Counted from the stretch's first letter, positions 8,726-18,011 are shown. The stretch: DNA of 64,000 bases from an uncultured Roseburia sp. (GCA_947088345.1 CAMUGE010000001.1:178692-242691); one strand, 5' to 3'. A program made the numbers and translations. Notes: a model not told the origin generated them from the sequence alone.

Positions 8726-9769
8726 TTAGATGATAACTCGATTTCTTCCGCGCTGTTTTCCGAGATAGAGTTTCTCATCGGCATTTCCAATCACTTTTTC
8801 GTAGTTGCTGTCCGCCATACCGGTGGCAATTCCCGAAGTGATTGTGATATGAATCAGTTTGCCGCCGGTTTCGATTGCCATGTTTTCAATGCGCACGCGC
8901 AGCGCTTCCATCAGCGGGTAAATTTTGTCCGGGGTGGTATTTGGAAAATATAAAATAAATTCCTCCCCGCCCCAGCGGACGGCAAGGTTTTCATTTTGCG
9001 CCGTTTCTTTCAGACAGGCCGCGACTTTTACCAGTACGGCATCCCCGGCTTCGTGCCCGTATGTATCGTTTACTTTCTTGAAAAAATCAATGTCTACCAT
9101 CGCTATTACATATTGGCTTCGTTTGTTGTCGGGAATCAGCTCAATCTGCCGTTCAAGAAAACGTCGGTTGTAAAGACCGGTCAGAGCGTCATGGTTCATA
9201 TTGTAGCGCAGCGAGTCCCATACGCTGTCCGTCTCTTTGGAATACAGGAAAGTTGCGGACAATACAACAGTCGTCGTGATCAGCAGATTGACCAGATAAA
9301 ATGCAGTATCGTACGGCAGTGCAGGTTCCTGTAAATCAGGGAACTGCAAGTGAAAGATCTTAACGACGACTTCCAGAATAAAGACAGTCACAATGCCGAA
9401 AATCTGGTAGATGAAGCGTTTGTTTCCGTAAGTCGGGACCAGATAAAAAATGGCGGCCGCCAATCCTATAATGTAGAGGTGAAACCCAAATTCCGGTCCG
9501 AGAGCAAGTTCGCTCAATACGGAGAACAGGATAATTTCGAAATAGGTGGCAACCATGCTTTTTTCCGATGTGTCTCTTGCAATCAGCAGAAATCGAAGAT
9601 AGAAGCAGCAGCTAAAACAGTTTAGCAGCGCCAGAAGCCATATGCCAAGCCTGTAAAAGACGACAGCAAAGACAGCATGGATCATAAAGCATACAGCCAG
9701 AAACAGCAGGTTTCTGTTTACAGTGACCCAATCAACAAATTTTAATATATTCGTTTTTAATCTATCCAT
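8726..9769 (-). CDS. Membrane-anchored diguanylate cyclase (GGDEF)
   Basis: Predicted to make cyclic di-GMP at the membrane. The first ~190 residues contain five to six hydrophobic helices (LLFLAVCFMIHAVFAVVFY is one) and no recognised sensory domain. The C-terminal ~160 residues are a GGDEF domain starting MNHDALTGLYNRRFLE with active-site signature RWGGEEF. The residues before the signature (NENLAV) do not form an RxxD inhibitory site, so product inhibition may be absent. The start is uncertain: ATG 9769 has a weak ggaaa site, and an in-frame TTG at 9781 would add four residues. A good promoter lies at 9812-9840. Confidence 0.9.
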   Translation of the reverse strand: MDRLKTNILKFVDWVTVNRNLLFLAVCFMIHAVFAVVFYRLGIWLLALLNCFSCCFYLRFLLIARDTSEKSMVATYFEIILFSVLSELALGPEFGFHLYIIGLAAAIFYLVPTYGNKRFIYQIFGIVTVFILEVVVKIFHLQFPDLQEPALPYDTAFYLVNLLITTTVVLSATFLYSKETDSVWDSLRYNMNHDALTGLYNRRFLERQIELIPDNKRSQYVIAMVDIDFFKKVNDTYGHEAGDAVLVKVAACLKETAQNENLAVRWGGEEFILYFPNTTPDKIYPLMEALRVRIENMAIETGGKLIHITITSGIATGMADSNYEKVIGNADEKLYLGKQRGRNRVII

Positions 9770-9811
9770 TTGTTTTTCCAATCTTTACTTTAAGTGATAG
9801 AAGCTATCTTT

Positions 9812-9840
9812 ATTATAGCAGAATTGGCGGTATACTTCAA
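9812..9840 (-). promoter_or_regulatory. Sigma-A promoter of the diguanylate cyclase gene
   Basis: On the minus strand, -35 TTGAAG (9840-9835) and a perfect -10 TATAAT (9817-9812) are 17 bases apart, about 40 bases before the coding start. A 12-base perfect palindrome (tacaacgttgta, 9866-9877) lies just upstream and could be a regulator site. Confidence 0.75.
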
Positions 9841-9904
9841 CATAAGAATTAACTCTCATAAGTGTTACAACGTTGTACCAATGGGAGGCAATCAGACGCT
9901 TTGT

Positions 9905-9933
9905 GTATAATATAGAATTGCATGGAGATAATA
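9905..9933 (+). promoter_or_regulatory. Candidate forespore (sigma F/G-type) promoter of gpr
   Basis: GTATA at 9905-9909 and GGAGATAATA at 9924-9933 are 14 bases apart. They resemble the -35 GYATA and -10 GGnnAnAnTn pattern of sigma F promoters. B. subtilis gpr is transcribed in the forespore. The site is 44 bases before the gpr start. The spacing and match are only approximate. Confidence 0.35.
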
Positions 9934-9976
9934 TTCAGAAAAAGAGGCAGGAAACAAAGTCGGAAGAGGGGAAGTT

Positions 9977-10939
9977 ATGTATCAGATTCGTACAGATTTG
10001 GCATTAGAGACACAGGAAAAGATGCAGGAAGACCATGTGCGTTTAAAGGGCGTACGTTTTTTTGAGGAGCGTGTAGATCAAAATCTGACAATTAGTACAG
10101 TAACGATAGAAACAGAGAACGGTGCAAAAATTATGGGACGTCCAAAGGGCACCTATATCACGATCGAAGCGAGCGAGATGGACGAGGAGGACGACGGATA
10201 TCACCGCGAGATTTCAATTGAGCTGGCCAAAGTTATACGCAAGCTGCTTCCGGTGAAAAAGGAGGAGCTGTCAGTCCTGATTGTGGGGCTTGGCAATCGT
10301 GAAGTAACGCCGGATGCGCTTGGTCCCCGCGTTGTGGATAATTTATTGATTACGCGTCATATCATTAATGAATACGGCAAATATGCGTTTGGGAAAAACG
10401 AGGTAAACCGCATCAGCAGTATTGTACCAGGCGTTATGGCACAGACCGGAATGGAAAGCGTTGAGATACTTCACGGCATTATAAAAGAAACGAAACCGGA
10501 GCTTGTAGTTGCGATTGACGCGCTTGCGGCGCGCAGTACAAAAAGGCTGAACCGGACGATCCAGGTGACTGATACCGGAATCAATCCCGGCAGCGGTGTC
10601 GGAAACCATCGGCACGGACTCAATGAGAAGAGCCTTGGCGTACCGGTTATCTCGATTGGCGTTCCGACTGTAGTCGACGCGGCAACGATCGTAAATGATA
10701 TGATGTATAATCTGGTGGATGCAATGCTTAAGAGCGGAGCGTTTAAAGAGCTGGGAGATTCGCTGGATAAATTAAATGACGGGGAGAAATACGAGCTGAT
10801 TCAGGAATTGCTGACTCCGAATTTAAATACAATGTTCGTCACGCCAAAAGATATCGACGAGTCAGTAAAAAGGCTTAGTTTTACTGTATCTGAGGGACTT
10901 AATATTGCATTTGCAGACATGAACTGCGAACTTTCTTAG
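9977..10939 (+). CDS. gpr: Spore germination protease GPR
   Basis: Aspartic-type endopeptidase made as a zymogen in the forespore. On germination it degrades the small acid-soluble proteins coating spore DNA. The 320 residues include the N-terminal prosegment with IRTDLALE, which resembles the self-cleavage site. They also include GLGNREVTPDALGPRVVDNL, VPGVMAQTGMES, VAIDALAARS and NPGSGVGNHR, all hallmarks of the A25 family. It has a gaggggaag ribosome site and is followed by spoIIP 36 bases later, the same pairing as in B. subtilis. Its presence shows the organism has a sporulation programme. Confidence 0.95.
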   Translation: MYQIRTDLALETQEKMQEDHVRLKGVRFFEERVDQNLTISTVTIETENGAKIMGRPKGTYITIEASEMDEEDDGYHREISIELAKVIRKLLPVKKEELSVLIVGLGNREVTPDALGPRVVDNLLITRHIINEYGKYAFGKNEVNRISSIVPGVMAQTGMESVEILHGIIKETKPELVVAIDALAARSTKRLNRTIQVTDTGINPGSGVGNHRHGLNEKSLGVPVISIGVPTVVDAATIVNDMMYNLVDAMLKSGAFKELGDSLDKLNDGEKYELIQELLTPNLNTMFVTPKDIDESVKRLSFTVSEGLNIAFADMNCELS

Positions 10940-10975
10940 ACGCATATATCCGGCAGTCTGCGCATAAATTTAAGT

Positions 10976-12190
10976 ATGCGTGCAAGACGATATCAAAACA
11001 GAGTCAGACAGAAAAATAAATATACGGACAGGATGCTTATCCTTACTGCGCTGTTGGCCGCGCTGTATTTTGTGGACGGTTTTTCCGTAATCGAGCAGTT
11101 TTTCCCGGTAGGCATGTATCAGGAGAATCACGGTTCTTATCAGACTCAGGTCGAGAGCGAGCTGTCCTATGAGTTTATCCTTGCGAAAGAGGCGGCAGAC
11201 GAAAATTATGTAGACGAAGAAACGGGAGAGCTGGTGCTTGCGGAGGGCGAAGCGCAGGGGGGGAGTGATCAGGCTGCGTCTTCGGAAAGTAGCGGCAGTA
11301 CGGCGGATGAAAATTCTTTGCCAGGCAATACGTTTTTGGAAGAAGGGCTGTTTTTGTCAGAGCCAAATACGACAGAAGAGTCTGGTACAGGCTCTTCTTT
11401 TCGAGGGACGCCGGGGAAGACGGTAACGTATGCGAGAGAGAAATTAAATGATTTTGATTATCTGATCCAAAATTTTTATCAGGTAGATAATACGACGACA
11501 ATCAACGGCAGCCAGCTGAATGCGGATGCGCTGCTGGGCAAAGATATGCGTTTGTCGCATGACGCGAGTACGCCGCAGATTTTAATCTATCACACACATT
11601 CGCAGGAGGGCTATGCGGATTCTATTCCGCAGGACGCGTCTACAACGGTAGTTGGGGTTGGAGATTATCTGACTAAGATACTGACGGAGCAGTACGGGTT
11701 AAATGTCATACATCATAAGGGCCAGTATGATGTGGGGGATCGGGATCATGCCTATTCTAATGCTGAGCCAGATTTAAAGAAAGTGTTAAGTGAAAACCCT
11801 TCGATTGAAGTTGTGATTGATCTGCACCGGGACGGCGTAAGAGAGGGGACGCGCCTTGTTACGGAGCAAAACGGTGTTTCCATGGCACAGGTTATGTTCT
11901 TTAACGGTTTAAGTCGCACAACAAAAACAGGAGATATAGATTATCTATACAATCCTTACATAGCAGAAAATCTGGCATTATCGTTTCAGGTACAGTTAAA
12001 GGCAGCCGAATATTATCCGGGTTTTACCAGACGGATCTATCTGAAAGGATACCGTTACAATATGCATTTCTGTCCAAAGACGATGCTGATTGAAGTGGGG
12101 GCGCAGACGAATACGGTTCAGGAAGCCATGAATGCCATGGCGCCGCTTGCAGATGTGTTGTATAAAGTTTTGACGGGCCCGATAACATGA
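10976..12190 (+). CDS. spoIIP: Stage II sporulation protein P
   Basis: Peptidoglycan amidase/endopeptidase that acts with SpoIID and SpoIIM during engulfment. A basic N-terminus and one membrane anchor (MLILTALLAALYFVDGF, residues 20-36) precede an acidic Ser/Glu-rich linker (~60-140). The SpoIIP catalytic domain follows, with IYHTHSQEGYADS (zinc histidine), DLHRDG and MLIEVGAQTNTVQEA. Length is 404 residues. The ribosome site before ATG 10976 is poor, which would fit coupling to gpr 36 bases upstream. A later start at Met20 would remove the basic segment. Confidence 0.93.
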   Translation: MRARRYQNRVRQKNKYTDRMLILTALLAALYFVDGFSVIEQFFPVGMYQENHGSYQTQVESELSYEFILAKEAADENYVDEETGELVLAEGEAQGGSDQAASSESSGSTADENSLPGNTFLEEGLFLSEPNTTEESGTGSSFRGTPGKTVTYAREKLNDFDYLIQNFYQVDNTTTINGSQLNADALLGKDMRLSHDASTPQILIYHTHSQEGYADSIPQDASTTVVGVGDYLTKILTEQYGLNVIHHKGQYDVGDRDHAYSNAEPDLKKVLSENPSIEVVIDLHRDGVREGTRLVTEQNGVSMAQVMFFNGLSRTTKTGDIDYLYNPYIAENLALSFQVQLKAAEYYPGFTRRIYLKGYRYNMHFCPKTMLIEVGAQTNTVQEAMNAMAPLADVLYKVLTGPIT

Positions 12191-12277
12191 AGAAAGCTGC
12201 TGGTTGTTCCGGCAGTTTCTGCTGCAGGAAAAGATAAAAACAAAGTGGGAATTATGAGCCGTCTTTCATAATGTCAC

Positions 12278-12311
12278 AAAAATGGCATTGAAAAGAGGAA
12301 TCTCAATGCCA
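12278..12311 (-). terminator. Intrinsic terminator of asnB
   Basis: On the minus strand the stem tggcattga / tcaatgcca (12311-12303 and 12291-12283, 9 perfect pairs, 11-base loop) is followed by TTTTT at 12282-12278. It lies about 130 bases beyond the asnB stop. I saw no clear terminator for spoIIP in this 252-base convergent gap. Confidence 0.75.
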
Positions 12312-12442
12312 GATTTATGAGTCGTATCTTTTTAAAAGAAAGAGATGATGCCCTTTTCTATGAATCCGATTTTACATAGTTTTGGGACACTCTCTTCTCT
12401 GCTCTGATCTGAATCACCGCGAAGCTGCATCATGGCGGTTGT

Positions 12443-14290
12443 TTACAGGTGCAGGTGGTATCTCTTCATCCATTCGTTGATCTGGATAAAATATGCCATC
12501 AGCTGCGGGCCGGCCATCAGCTGTCCGAACCATGGTTTGCCCAGTTCCTTGTGGGCTGTCATAAATTTTCTGGCTTTTTCTTTGTCCAAAAGCGCTGCGA
12601 CAGGTGCATTTGGATCTTCAATGATTTTGGAGAAATGCAGGGTCAGCAGACGCTCATATTCCGGATGGTATGTTTTCGGATAGGGACTTTTTTTCCGATG
12701 CAGCAGTTCGTCTGGCAGAAGGTCTTTGCATGCGTCGCGCAGCAGAGTTTTTTCTACTCCGTTCTGGTATTTCATATGCCATGGCACATTGAACACATAT
12801 TCCATAATGCGTCTGTCTGCAAACGGCACTCTTGCTTCCAGCCCTGAATACATACTGGTGCGGTCCATACGATCAAGAAGTGTCTGCATAAACCATTTAA
12901 TATTCAGATATCCGACTGCGCGCCGTTTTTTTTCTTCCTGTGATTCTCCGCTTAACTGCGGGACGGCGTCTATGGTTTCTTTGTAGCGCGCATAAGAGTA
13001 TTCTTTCAGATTCAGTTCTTTTACAAAATCTTCATTCAAAAACAAGGTGCGGGCTTCCATGTCTGCCGCCCATGGGAAACCGTTTCGGTTTAACAATTCA
13101 TCACGGTAAAACCACGGATAGCCGCCAAATATTTCGTCTGCGCATTCGCCGGTTAATACAACCTTATTTTGTTTTGCGACAAGCGAGCAGAAATACAGCA
13201 GGGAAGCGTCGACATCGGTCATGCCGGGCAGATCTTTTGCATCGACTGCGGTAAATAACAGATCCACAAGCTTATCCTGACTGCATTCCAGATACGTATG
13301 ATTTGTGTGAATGCGGTCGAGCATACGATTGACATACGGCAAATCGCGTTCCGGCTGAAATGAATTAGACTGAAAATAGATATCGTTTTCCGTAAAATCA
13401 AATGAGAACGTATTTAAAACCTCGTGATTTTGTTTCATAAAATCTGCGGCAATTGCAGTGACAATACTGGAATCAATCCCTCCGGATAGGAATGTGCAGA
13501 CAGGAACGTCGGATACCATCTGGCGCGTTACGGCGTCGCGCACAAGAAACGAGACTTTTTCCACTGTCTGCGTGTAGGAATCCGTGTGTTCGGCTGCGGT
13601 CAGATCCCAGTAACAGAAATCTTTCCGGCTGTTGTTTTCAAACAGCATATAGTGGCCCGGCAGTACTTCGCGAAGTCCTGTGAAAACGCCGCATCCGCTG
13701 GTACGCGCGGGACCGACTCCGATAATTTCGCGCATGCTGTCAAGGTTGATCGAGGGGGTGACATTCGGATGGCAAAAAAGCGCTTTTGGTTCGGAACCAA
13801 AGACGATACCATGCTCTGAAACCGTGTAAAATAAAGGCTTGATACCTGCATGATCACGGCAGATCATAAGCCGGTTTTTTGCGCCGTCCCAGATTGCGAA
13901 CGCATAGATGCCGTTGAGAGAGCGAACAAAGTCAGGACCGTTTTGCATGTAGGAATACAGGAGTACCTCCGTGTCGGAAGTTGTCTCAAATTGATAGCCG
14001 GCTGTTTTTAAGTCGGGTGTCAGTTCGTCCGTGTTATAAATTTCTCCATTATAGACAATGGCATATTCATAGCCTCCTGACGACCTTACCATCGGCTGAG
14101 AACCGTTTGCGATATCACGGATGCTTAACCTGGCATGAGCAAGGCCGGTATGTTCCCTTAGATAGATCCCGTTGTTGTCACGGCCGCGGTGCGCAATGGA
14201 TTGATGCATTGCGGTCAGTATCTTTTCCCAATAAGGCTGTTTTTGTCTGTAATCTTCCCGAAAGCTCAGAAATCCGCAAATTCCACACAT
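12443..14290 (-). CDS. asnB: Asparagine synthetase (glutamine-hydrolysing)
   Basis: Makes asparagine from aspartate, ATP and glutamine. The protein starts MCGICGFLSF, so after Met removal Cys1 is the glutaminase nucleophile. The class II glutaminase domain covers ~1-190 (RGRDNNGIY, NGEIYN). The synthetase domain carries the PP-loop FLSGGIDSS and GECADEIFGGYPW. An in-frame ATG seven codons upstream is rejected, because Cys must be residue 2 and that ATG overlaps the aaggaga ribosome site (14308-14302). 615 residues. It is monocistronic, and no T-box leader is visible in the ~100 bases upstream. Confidence 0.95.
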   Translation of the reverse strand: MCGICGFLSFREDYRQKQPYWEKILTAMHQSIAHRGRDNNGIYLREHTGLAHARLSIRDIANGSQPMVRSSGGYEYAIVYNGEIYNTDELTPDLKTAGYQFETTSDTEVLLYSYMQNGPDFVRSLNGIYAFAIWDGAKNRLMICRDHAGIKPLFYTVSEHGIVFGSEPKALFCHPNVTPSINLDSMREIIGVGPARTSGCGVFTGLREVLPGHYMLFENNSRKDFCYWDLTAAEHTDSYTQTVEKVSFLVRDAVTRQMVSDVPVCTFLSGGIDSSIVTAIAADFMKQNHEVLNTFSFDFTENDIYFQSNSFQPERDLPYVNRMLDRIHTNHTYLECSQDKLVDLLFTAVDAKDLPGMTDVDASLLYFCSLVAKQNKVVLTGECADEIFGGYPWFYRDELLNRNGFPWAADMEARTLFLNEDFVKELNLKEYSYARYKETIDAVPQLSGESQEEKKRRAVGYLNIKWFMQTLLDRMDRTSMYSGLEARVPFADRRIMEYVFNVPWHMKYQNGVEKTLLRDACKDLLPDELLHRKKSPYPKTYHPEYERLLTLHFSKIIEDPNAPVAALLDKEKARKFMTAHKELGKPWFGQLMAGPQLMAYFIQINEWMKRYHLHL

Positions 14291-14430
14291 AAGCGAATCA
14301 GTCTCCTTCATTGTAATAAATAGTCTATATTATTATATGTAGAAATACAAAAAAGGACTTATATTTTTGGAAGAAATTTACGATATATAAAATAAAATTA
14401 AAAAAATTTATGAAAAGAGGGGGAGCGGCC

Positions 14431-15486
14431 ATGAATGTAACAATAAACAGTTCGTTTGGGATGAACCAGGATGACAGGATGATCACACAGGCGGCTCAGA
14501 AATCCGGAGAAAAACAGGGCGCAAAAAACAAAAACGGAGCGCCCGGCGGCAGAAATCAGATTTTTGCCGGAGATACTATGATAGCGCTTAAAGATCCGAT
14601 TGAGTTTCGGCGCAGACAGGCGCAGCAGCGGGCGATGAAAGTTGTAAGCGACGCCTGGGCAAACGATGCCAAAATAGACGAGAGCATGAACGAACGCCGC
14701 GCCCATTATAACGAGCAGGCAAAGATCCGGGATGATGCAAACCAAGAATTGTCCGGGATTAACAGACAGAAAGAGGAGCTGAAAGAACAGTTCGGGATTA
14801 AAGATGATTCCAAAGAACAGAAAGATCTGGAACTGCTTGAAAAGCGTCAGGATTATATGAGCCATGTTTCAACTGAATCGCCGACGCCAGAGGAGTGGGA
14901 ACGCCTGGCAGAGATTGATAAAGAAGGGCTGACCGAGTATCAGAAGCGCGCCCTTTCGCTCAACGGTTATGCCGGCAAATGCAAGATTGACATGGAGGAG
15001 GCATCGCGGCAGATGCGCGGCGACGTCGGAAGTCTGCGAAGCATTCGTATTGAGCGTCTGAAAGCAGATCCAATGGTGGAGGCGGAAAAAACAAAAGAAA
15101 AGATCCTGGCGTCGGCAAATAAGGAAGTGATGGGAATGCTTGTCGACGAATCGTTAGACAATATTGACGAGAAAGCCGAGGAGGCGAAAGAGGAAGCGGA
15201 GAAGAAAGCCGAGGAGAAAGAAGAACAGGAAGATAAGATAGACGATATCAAAGAAAAGCAGGCGCTTGAGGAGGCGATGATTGAACGCACCAAAGAGGCG
15301 GTGGACGAGGCGAAAGCGGAGCAGCGAAAGAATGAAGCGCCGGAGGTGGAAATAGAAGATATGATGAATCTGACCGGTCCCAAAGAGCTTCCGAAAGAAG
15401 TAAATGATACACTGGAGAAAGTAAAAACCAGCATGAAACTTTTGGAGGCTGATCTGAAAGGAATCAAGGTGGACGAACAGGTCTGA
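14431..15486 (+). CDS. Hypothetical coiled-coil protein, first gene of a two-gene unit
   Basis: Unrecognised soluble protein of 351 residues, very rich in Glu, Lys and Ala. The first ~70 residues look disordered (FGMNQDDRMITQAAQKSGEK). A helical region follows (NQELSGINRQKEELKEQF), and ~245-300 is an almost uninterrupted charged heptad stretch (EEAKEEAEKKAEEKEEQEDK). No signal peptide or membrane span is present. I chose ATG 14431 because gaggggga lies six bases upstream. The in-frame ATG at 14410 has no ribosome site. The DUF6033-like gene follows after 52 bases. Function unknown; a structural or scaffold role is speculation. Confidence 0.78.
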   Translation: MNVTINSSFGMNQDDRMITQAAQKSGEKQGAKNKNGAPGGRNQIFAGDTMIALKDPIEFRRRQAQQRAMKVVSDAWANDAKIDESMNERRAHYNEQAKIRDDANQELSGINRQKEELKEQFGIKDDSKEQKDLELLEKRQDYMSHVSTESPTPEEWERLAEIDKEGLTEYQKRALSLNGYAGKCKIDMEEASRQMRGDVGSLRSIRIERLKADPMVEAEKTKEKILASANKEVMGMLVDESLDNIDEKAEEAKEEAEKKAEEKEEQEDKIDDIKEKQALEEAMIERTKEAVDEAKAEQRKNEAPEVEIEDMMNLTGPKELPKEVNDTLEKVKTSMKLLEADLKGIKVDEQV

Positions 15487-15538
15487 CAGTAAGACGTGCA
15501 AATGGAATTGCAAATAAATAACAGGGAGGTAACAGACA

Positions 15539-16282
15539 ATGAGTTCTATTACACAGGTTGAAAACAATGCGGCTGCTTATGAGGCGCAGCGGGCAGAATC
15601 AACGGAGAAGAAAACAAAGATCAATGGCAGGACAATCGGGGAGCCGAAGCTGAGTGAGAAAGCGCAGAAGTATTATGAACAGCTGAAAAAAAAGTACTCC
15701 AACATGGATTTTATCCTTGTGAGCAAAGACAAGATTGATCAGGCCAAAGCACAGGCGGGCAGTTATGCCAATCCAAATCGTATGGTTGTCTTAATCGATG
15801 AGGAGAAGATCGAGAAAATGGCGGAGGACGAGGAGTACAGGAAAAAGTACGAATCCGTAATCAGCAACGCGGGCCAGAAGCTTCCGCAGCTGCAAAAGAG
15901 CCTTGCCGGCACAAATGCAAATGTAAAGACATTTGGCATGCAGGTCAACGATCATGGCAACGCATCATTTTTTGCAGTGATCGACAAATCATTGAAAGCG
16001 CAGAAAGACAGAATTGCACAGAAAGCGTCCGACAAAAAAGCGGCGCAGAAAGCAGCCGACAAGAAAGCGAAAGCAAAAAAGGCCGATGAAAAAGCGGCGC
16101 AGAAACTGGCGGAGAAAAAAGACGCAGAGAAAGCGAAAGACGAGGACACCGTGACGATCACAGCTTCATCTATTGAGGAGTTAATTCAAAAAATTAATGA
16201 TTACAGTTATAATTACATGAGCGATAATGTGAGAACAGAATCGGAAAAAATGATAGGGCAGAGCATAGATTACCGCTGGTAA
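15539..16282 (+). CDS. DUF6033-like protein of unknown function
   Basis: A 247-residue soluble protein. The N-terminal two thirds hold a conserved-looking core: GRTIGEPKLSEKAQKYYEQL, YSNMDFILVSKD, ANPNRMVVLIDEEKIEKMAE, and VKTFGMQVNDHGNASFFAVI. I match this from memory to DUF6033, a family of uncharacterised Clostridia proteins. Residues ~160-205 are a Lys/Ala/Asp-rich helical repeat (DKKAAQKAADKKAKAKKADE), and the C-terminus carries SIEELIQKINDYSYNYM. It has a gggaggt ribosome site and ends before a strong terminator, so it forms a two-gene unit with the upstream coiled-coil gene. No catalytic motif is evident. Confidence 0.78.
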   Translation: MSSITQVENNAAAYEAQRAESTEKKTKINGRTIGEPKLSEKAQKYYEQLKKKYSNMDFILVSKDKIDQAKAQAGSYANPNRMVVLIDEEKIEKMAEDEEYRKKYESVISNAGQKLPQLQKSLAGTNANVKTFGMQVNDHGNASFFAVIDKSLKAQKDRIAQKASDKKAAQKAADKKAKAKKADEKAAQKLAEKKDAEKAKDEDTVTITASSIEELIQKINDYSYNYMSDNVRTESEKMIGQSIDYRW

Positions 16283-16296
16283 TCGTATCAGAAAAA

Positions 16297-16324
16297 AACG
16301 GGGCCGCAGACTGGTCCCGTTTTT
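16297..16324 (+). terminator. Intrinsic terminator after the DUF6033-like gene
   Basis: The stem aacggggcc / ggtcccgtt (16297-16305 and 16313-16321, one G-T wobble, seven-base loop) runs into TTTTT, 15 bases after the stop codon. Confidence 0.85.
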
Positions 16325-16339
16325 CCTGTCTTTTTCAGG

Positions 16340-16368
16340 TTGAATAATTTCCGGGGAACAGGTATAAT
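16340..16368 (+). promoter_or_regulatory. Sigma-A promoter of the TPR-GGDEF operon
   Basis: -35 TTGAAT (16340-16345) and a perfect -10 TATAAT (16363-16368) are separated by 17 bases, immediately after the preceding terminator and about 65 bases before the first start codon. Confidence 0.75.
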
Positions 16369-16436
16369 AAATATAGAAAAAAGCGCGCCTGATTTGAGCC
16401 GCAGCTATACTGCGACATGGAGGTTAATGTGATAAG

Positions 16437-18011
16437 ATGGGAATTGCTGCATTAAAGGAAGAACTTCGTGAAAAGATTATTACATATAAATATCATGTGT
16501 CCAGGGAGGATATCTGGGAAATATTGGATACCTATGACCGATATCTCGCTTTTTCCGATTCCAAAAATGAATTGGCGGAGGCGGCGTTTTTGCGCGGAGA
16601 TGTTGCGTTCCACATGGGGCGCTATCATGAGACAGTCGAAGCTCTGACAAAGAGCCTCCAAATCGAAAAAACGCAGGAGTATGAACATCTGGAGGCGGAC
16701 GCGCATAATCTGCTTGGAATGCTCTTTTATTTTCTTGGCTATGAAACAGTTGCACTTGACAGTTATCTCTCAGCGGTGCAGTCGGCAAGAAAAAAGAAGA
16801 ATATTTTCGGAGAAGTATCGGCGCTGCTGAATATCGGGCTGTTATATGAAAATCTTCATGATTATAACAAAGCAATGCAGTATTATAACAGGGGCGCAGA
16901 TGTGGCAGGCGGAGAATTTTCCGGGCCCAAAATATTGCTGTTGCTGCTCTGCATGATACAGCAGGCGCAGCTTTTATGTAAGACAAACCGTTATGAACTG
17001 GCGGTGAAAAAGAAGAGAGAAATAGATTCCTATTATCATATTGTGATGCAGGAAGAGCTGATCTTATCGGAGTGTATTCTGGAAGTATATCTTGCGGTAC
17101 ATGAAAGAGATGAGCAGCGGACGGACGAAATGATCCAGTCGATCCGCCATTTTCTGGAGTCGGATACCGATTATGTGGAACAGATTGATTTTTATATCGA
17201 ATTTTGCAGATTTCTGCTGGATCAGGACCGAAAGGAAGATGCGCGCGTATTTATGGATCTGCTGCGCGAAAAGCTTGGCGTGACAGAGTTTTTACATCTG
17301 CGGATAAAAATGGAAGAACTTGAGATACGCTACCAGAAGCAGTATTGTGACAGACAGCGCTATTTGTCTTCGTGCGTCAGATATATGAATCTGGAGAAAG
17401 AGTATGCAAAGGCAATTAAAAATTTCCGCTGCCGTAATCTGTTAAATGTAGAGAATCTGCAGGAGGTAGAGAAAAGACGGCTGGAATTTGAGCTGCGCAG
17501 CAAATGTGATCTTGCGACTGGTCTTTTAAATAAGGAAGCGTTTAAAGAGGAAGTAGAGAGCTATCTGAATAAACGAAAACGCGATGTGATGGATTCCATG
17601 ATCATGATTGATATTGATAATTTTAAATTGATTAACGACAGTTTCGGCCATCTGATTGGCGATGCCGTGATTGCCGGGCTCTCCGCCTTAATCAGGGATG
17701 CGTTTGGCAGAGATATTTGCGGCAGGTTCGGCGGCGACGAGTTTTTGATCTTTATCAGGGGCCCTGTTGAGATGGAAGAAGTGGAAACAGGTGTGGAGCG
17801 CCTGCGGGAGGAATTTCACAATCTGGCGTTTGGCAGAAACAAAGATGTGCATGTTACGCTCAGTATCGGCGTCTCGTACAATAATGGAGTCAATGCTTCT
17901 TATCATACGATGTTTTCATGTGCGGATGAGGCTTTGGCGAAAGCGAAAGAATATGGAAAGAACCGCGTTGCGTTTTTTGAGATCAAACGGGGAATGTTAA
18001 AATATGTCTAA
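16437..18011 (+). CDS. Cytoplasmic TPR-repeat diguanylate cyclase (GGDEF)
   Basis: 524 residues with no signal peptide or membrane span. Residues ~1-330 are tandem helical hairpins resembling tetratricopeptide repeats (AAFLRGDVAFHMGRYHETVE, NLLGMLFYFLGYETVALDSY, NIGLLYENLHDYNKAMQYYN). They suggest a protein-binding sensory module. The C-terminal ~170 residues are a GGDEF domain (DLATGLLNKEAF, MIDIDNFKLINDSFGH, RFGGDEF) expected to make cyclic di-GMP. No RxxD precedes the signature (RDICG). It overlaps the next gene by eight bases and heads a three-gene operon with a membrane coiled-coil protein and a response regulator. Confidence 0.9.
   Translation: MGIAALKEELREKIITYKYHVSREDIWEILDTYDRYLAFSDSKNELAEAAFLRGDVAFHMGRYHETVEALTKSLQIEKTQEYEHLEADAHNLLGMLFYFLGYETVALDSYLSAVQSARKKKNIFGEVSALLNIGLLYENLHDYNKAMQYYNRGADVAGGEFSGPKILLLLLCMIQQAQLLCKTNRYELAVKKKREIDSYYHIVMQEELILSECILEVYLAVHERDEQRTDEMIQSIRHFLESDTDYVEQIDFYIEFCRFLLDQDRKEDARVFMDLLREKLGVTEFLHLRIKMEELEIRYQKQYCDRQRYLSSCVRYMNLEKEYAKAIKNFRCRNLLNVENLQEVEKRRLEFELRSKCDLATGLLNKEAFKEEVESYLNKRKRDVMDSMIMIDIDNFKLINDSFGHLIGDAVIAGLSALIRDAFGRDICGRFGGDEFLIFIRGPVEMEEVETGVERLREEFHNLAFGRNKDVHVTLSIGVSYNNGVNASYHTMFSCADEALAKAKEYGKNRVAFFEIKRGMLKYV

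Noticed and set aside
12191-12277. Terminator for spoIIP
   Set aside because: I found only weak dyads around gctgctgg and ctgcagg, with no T run on the plus strand, so nothing is listed.
14291-14409. T-box leader for asnB
   Set aside because: The upstream gap is only about 100 bases and lacks the tggnaccgcg-type antiterminator block.
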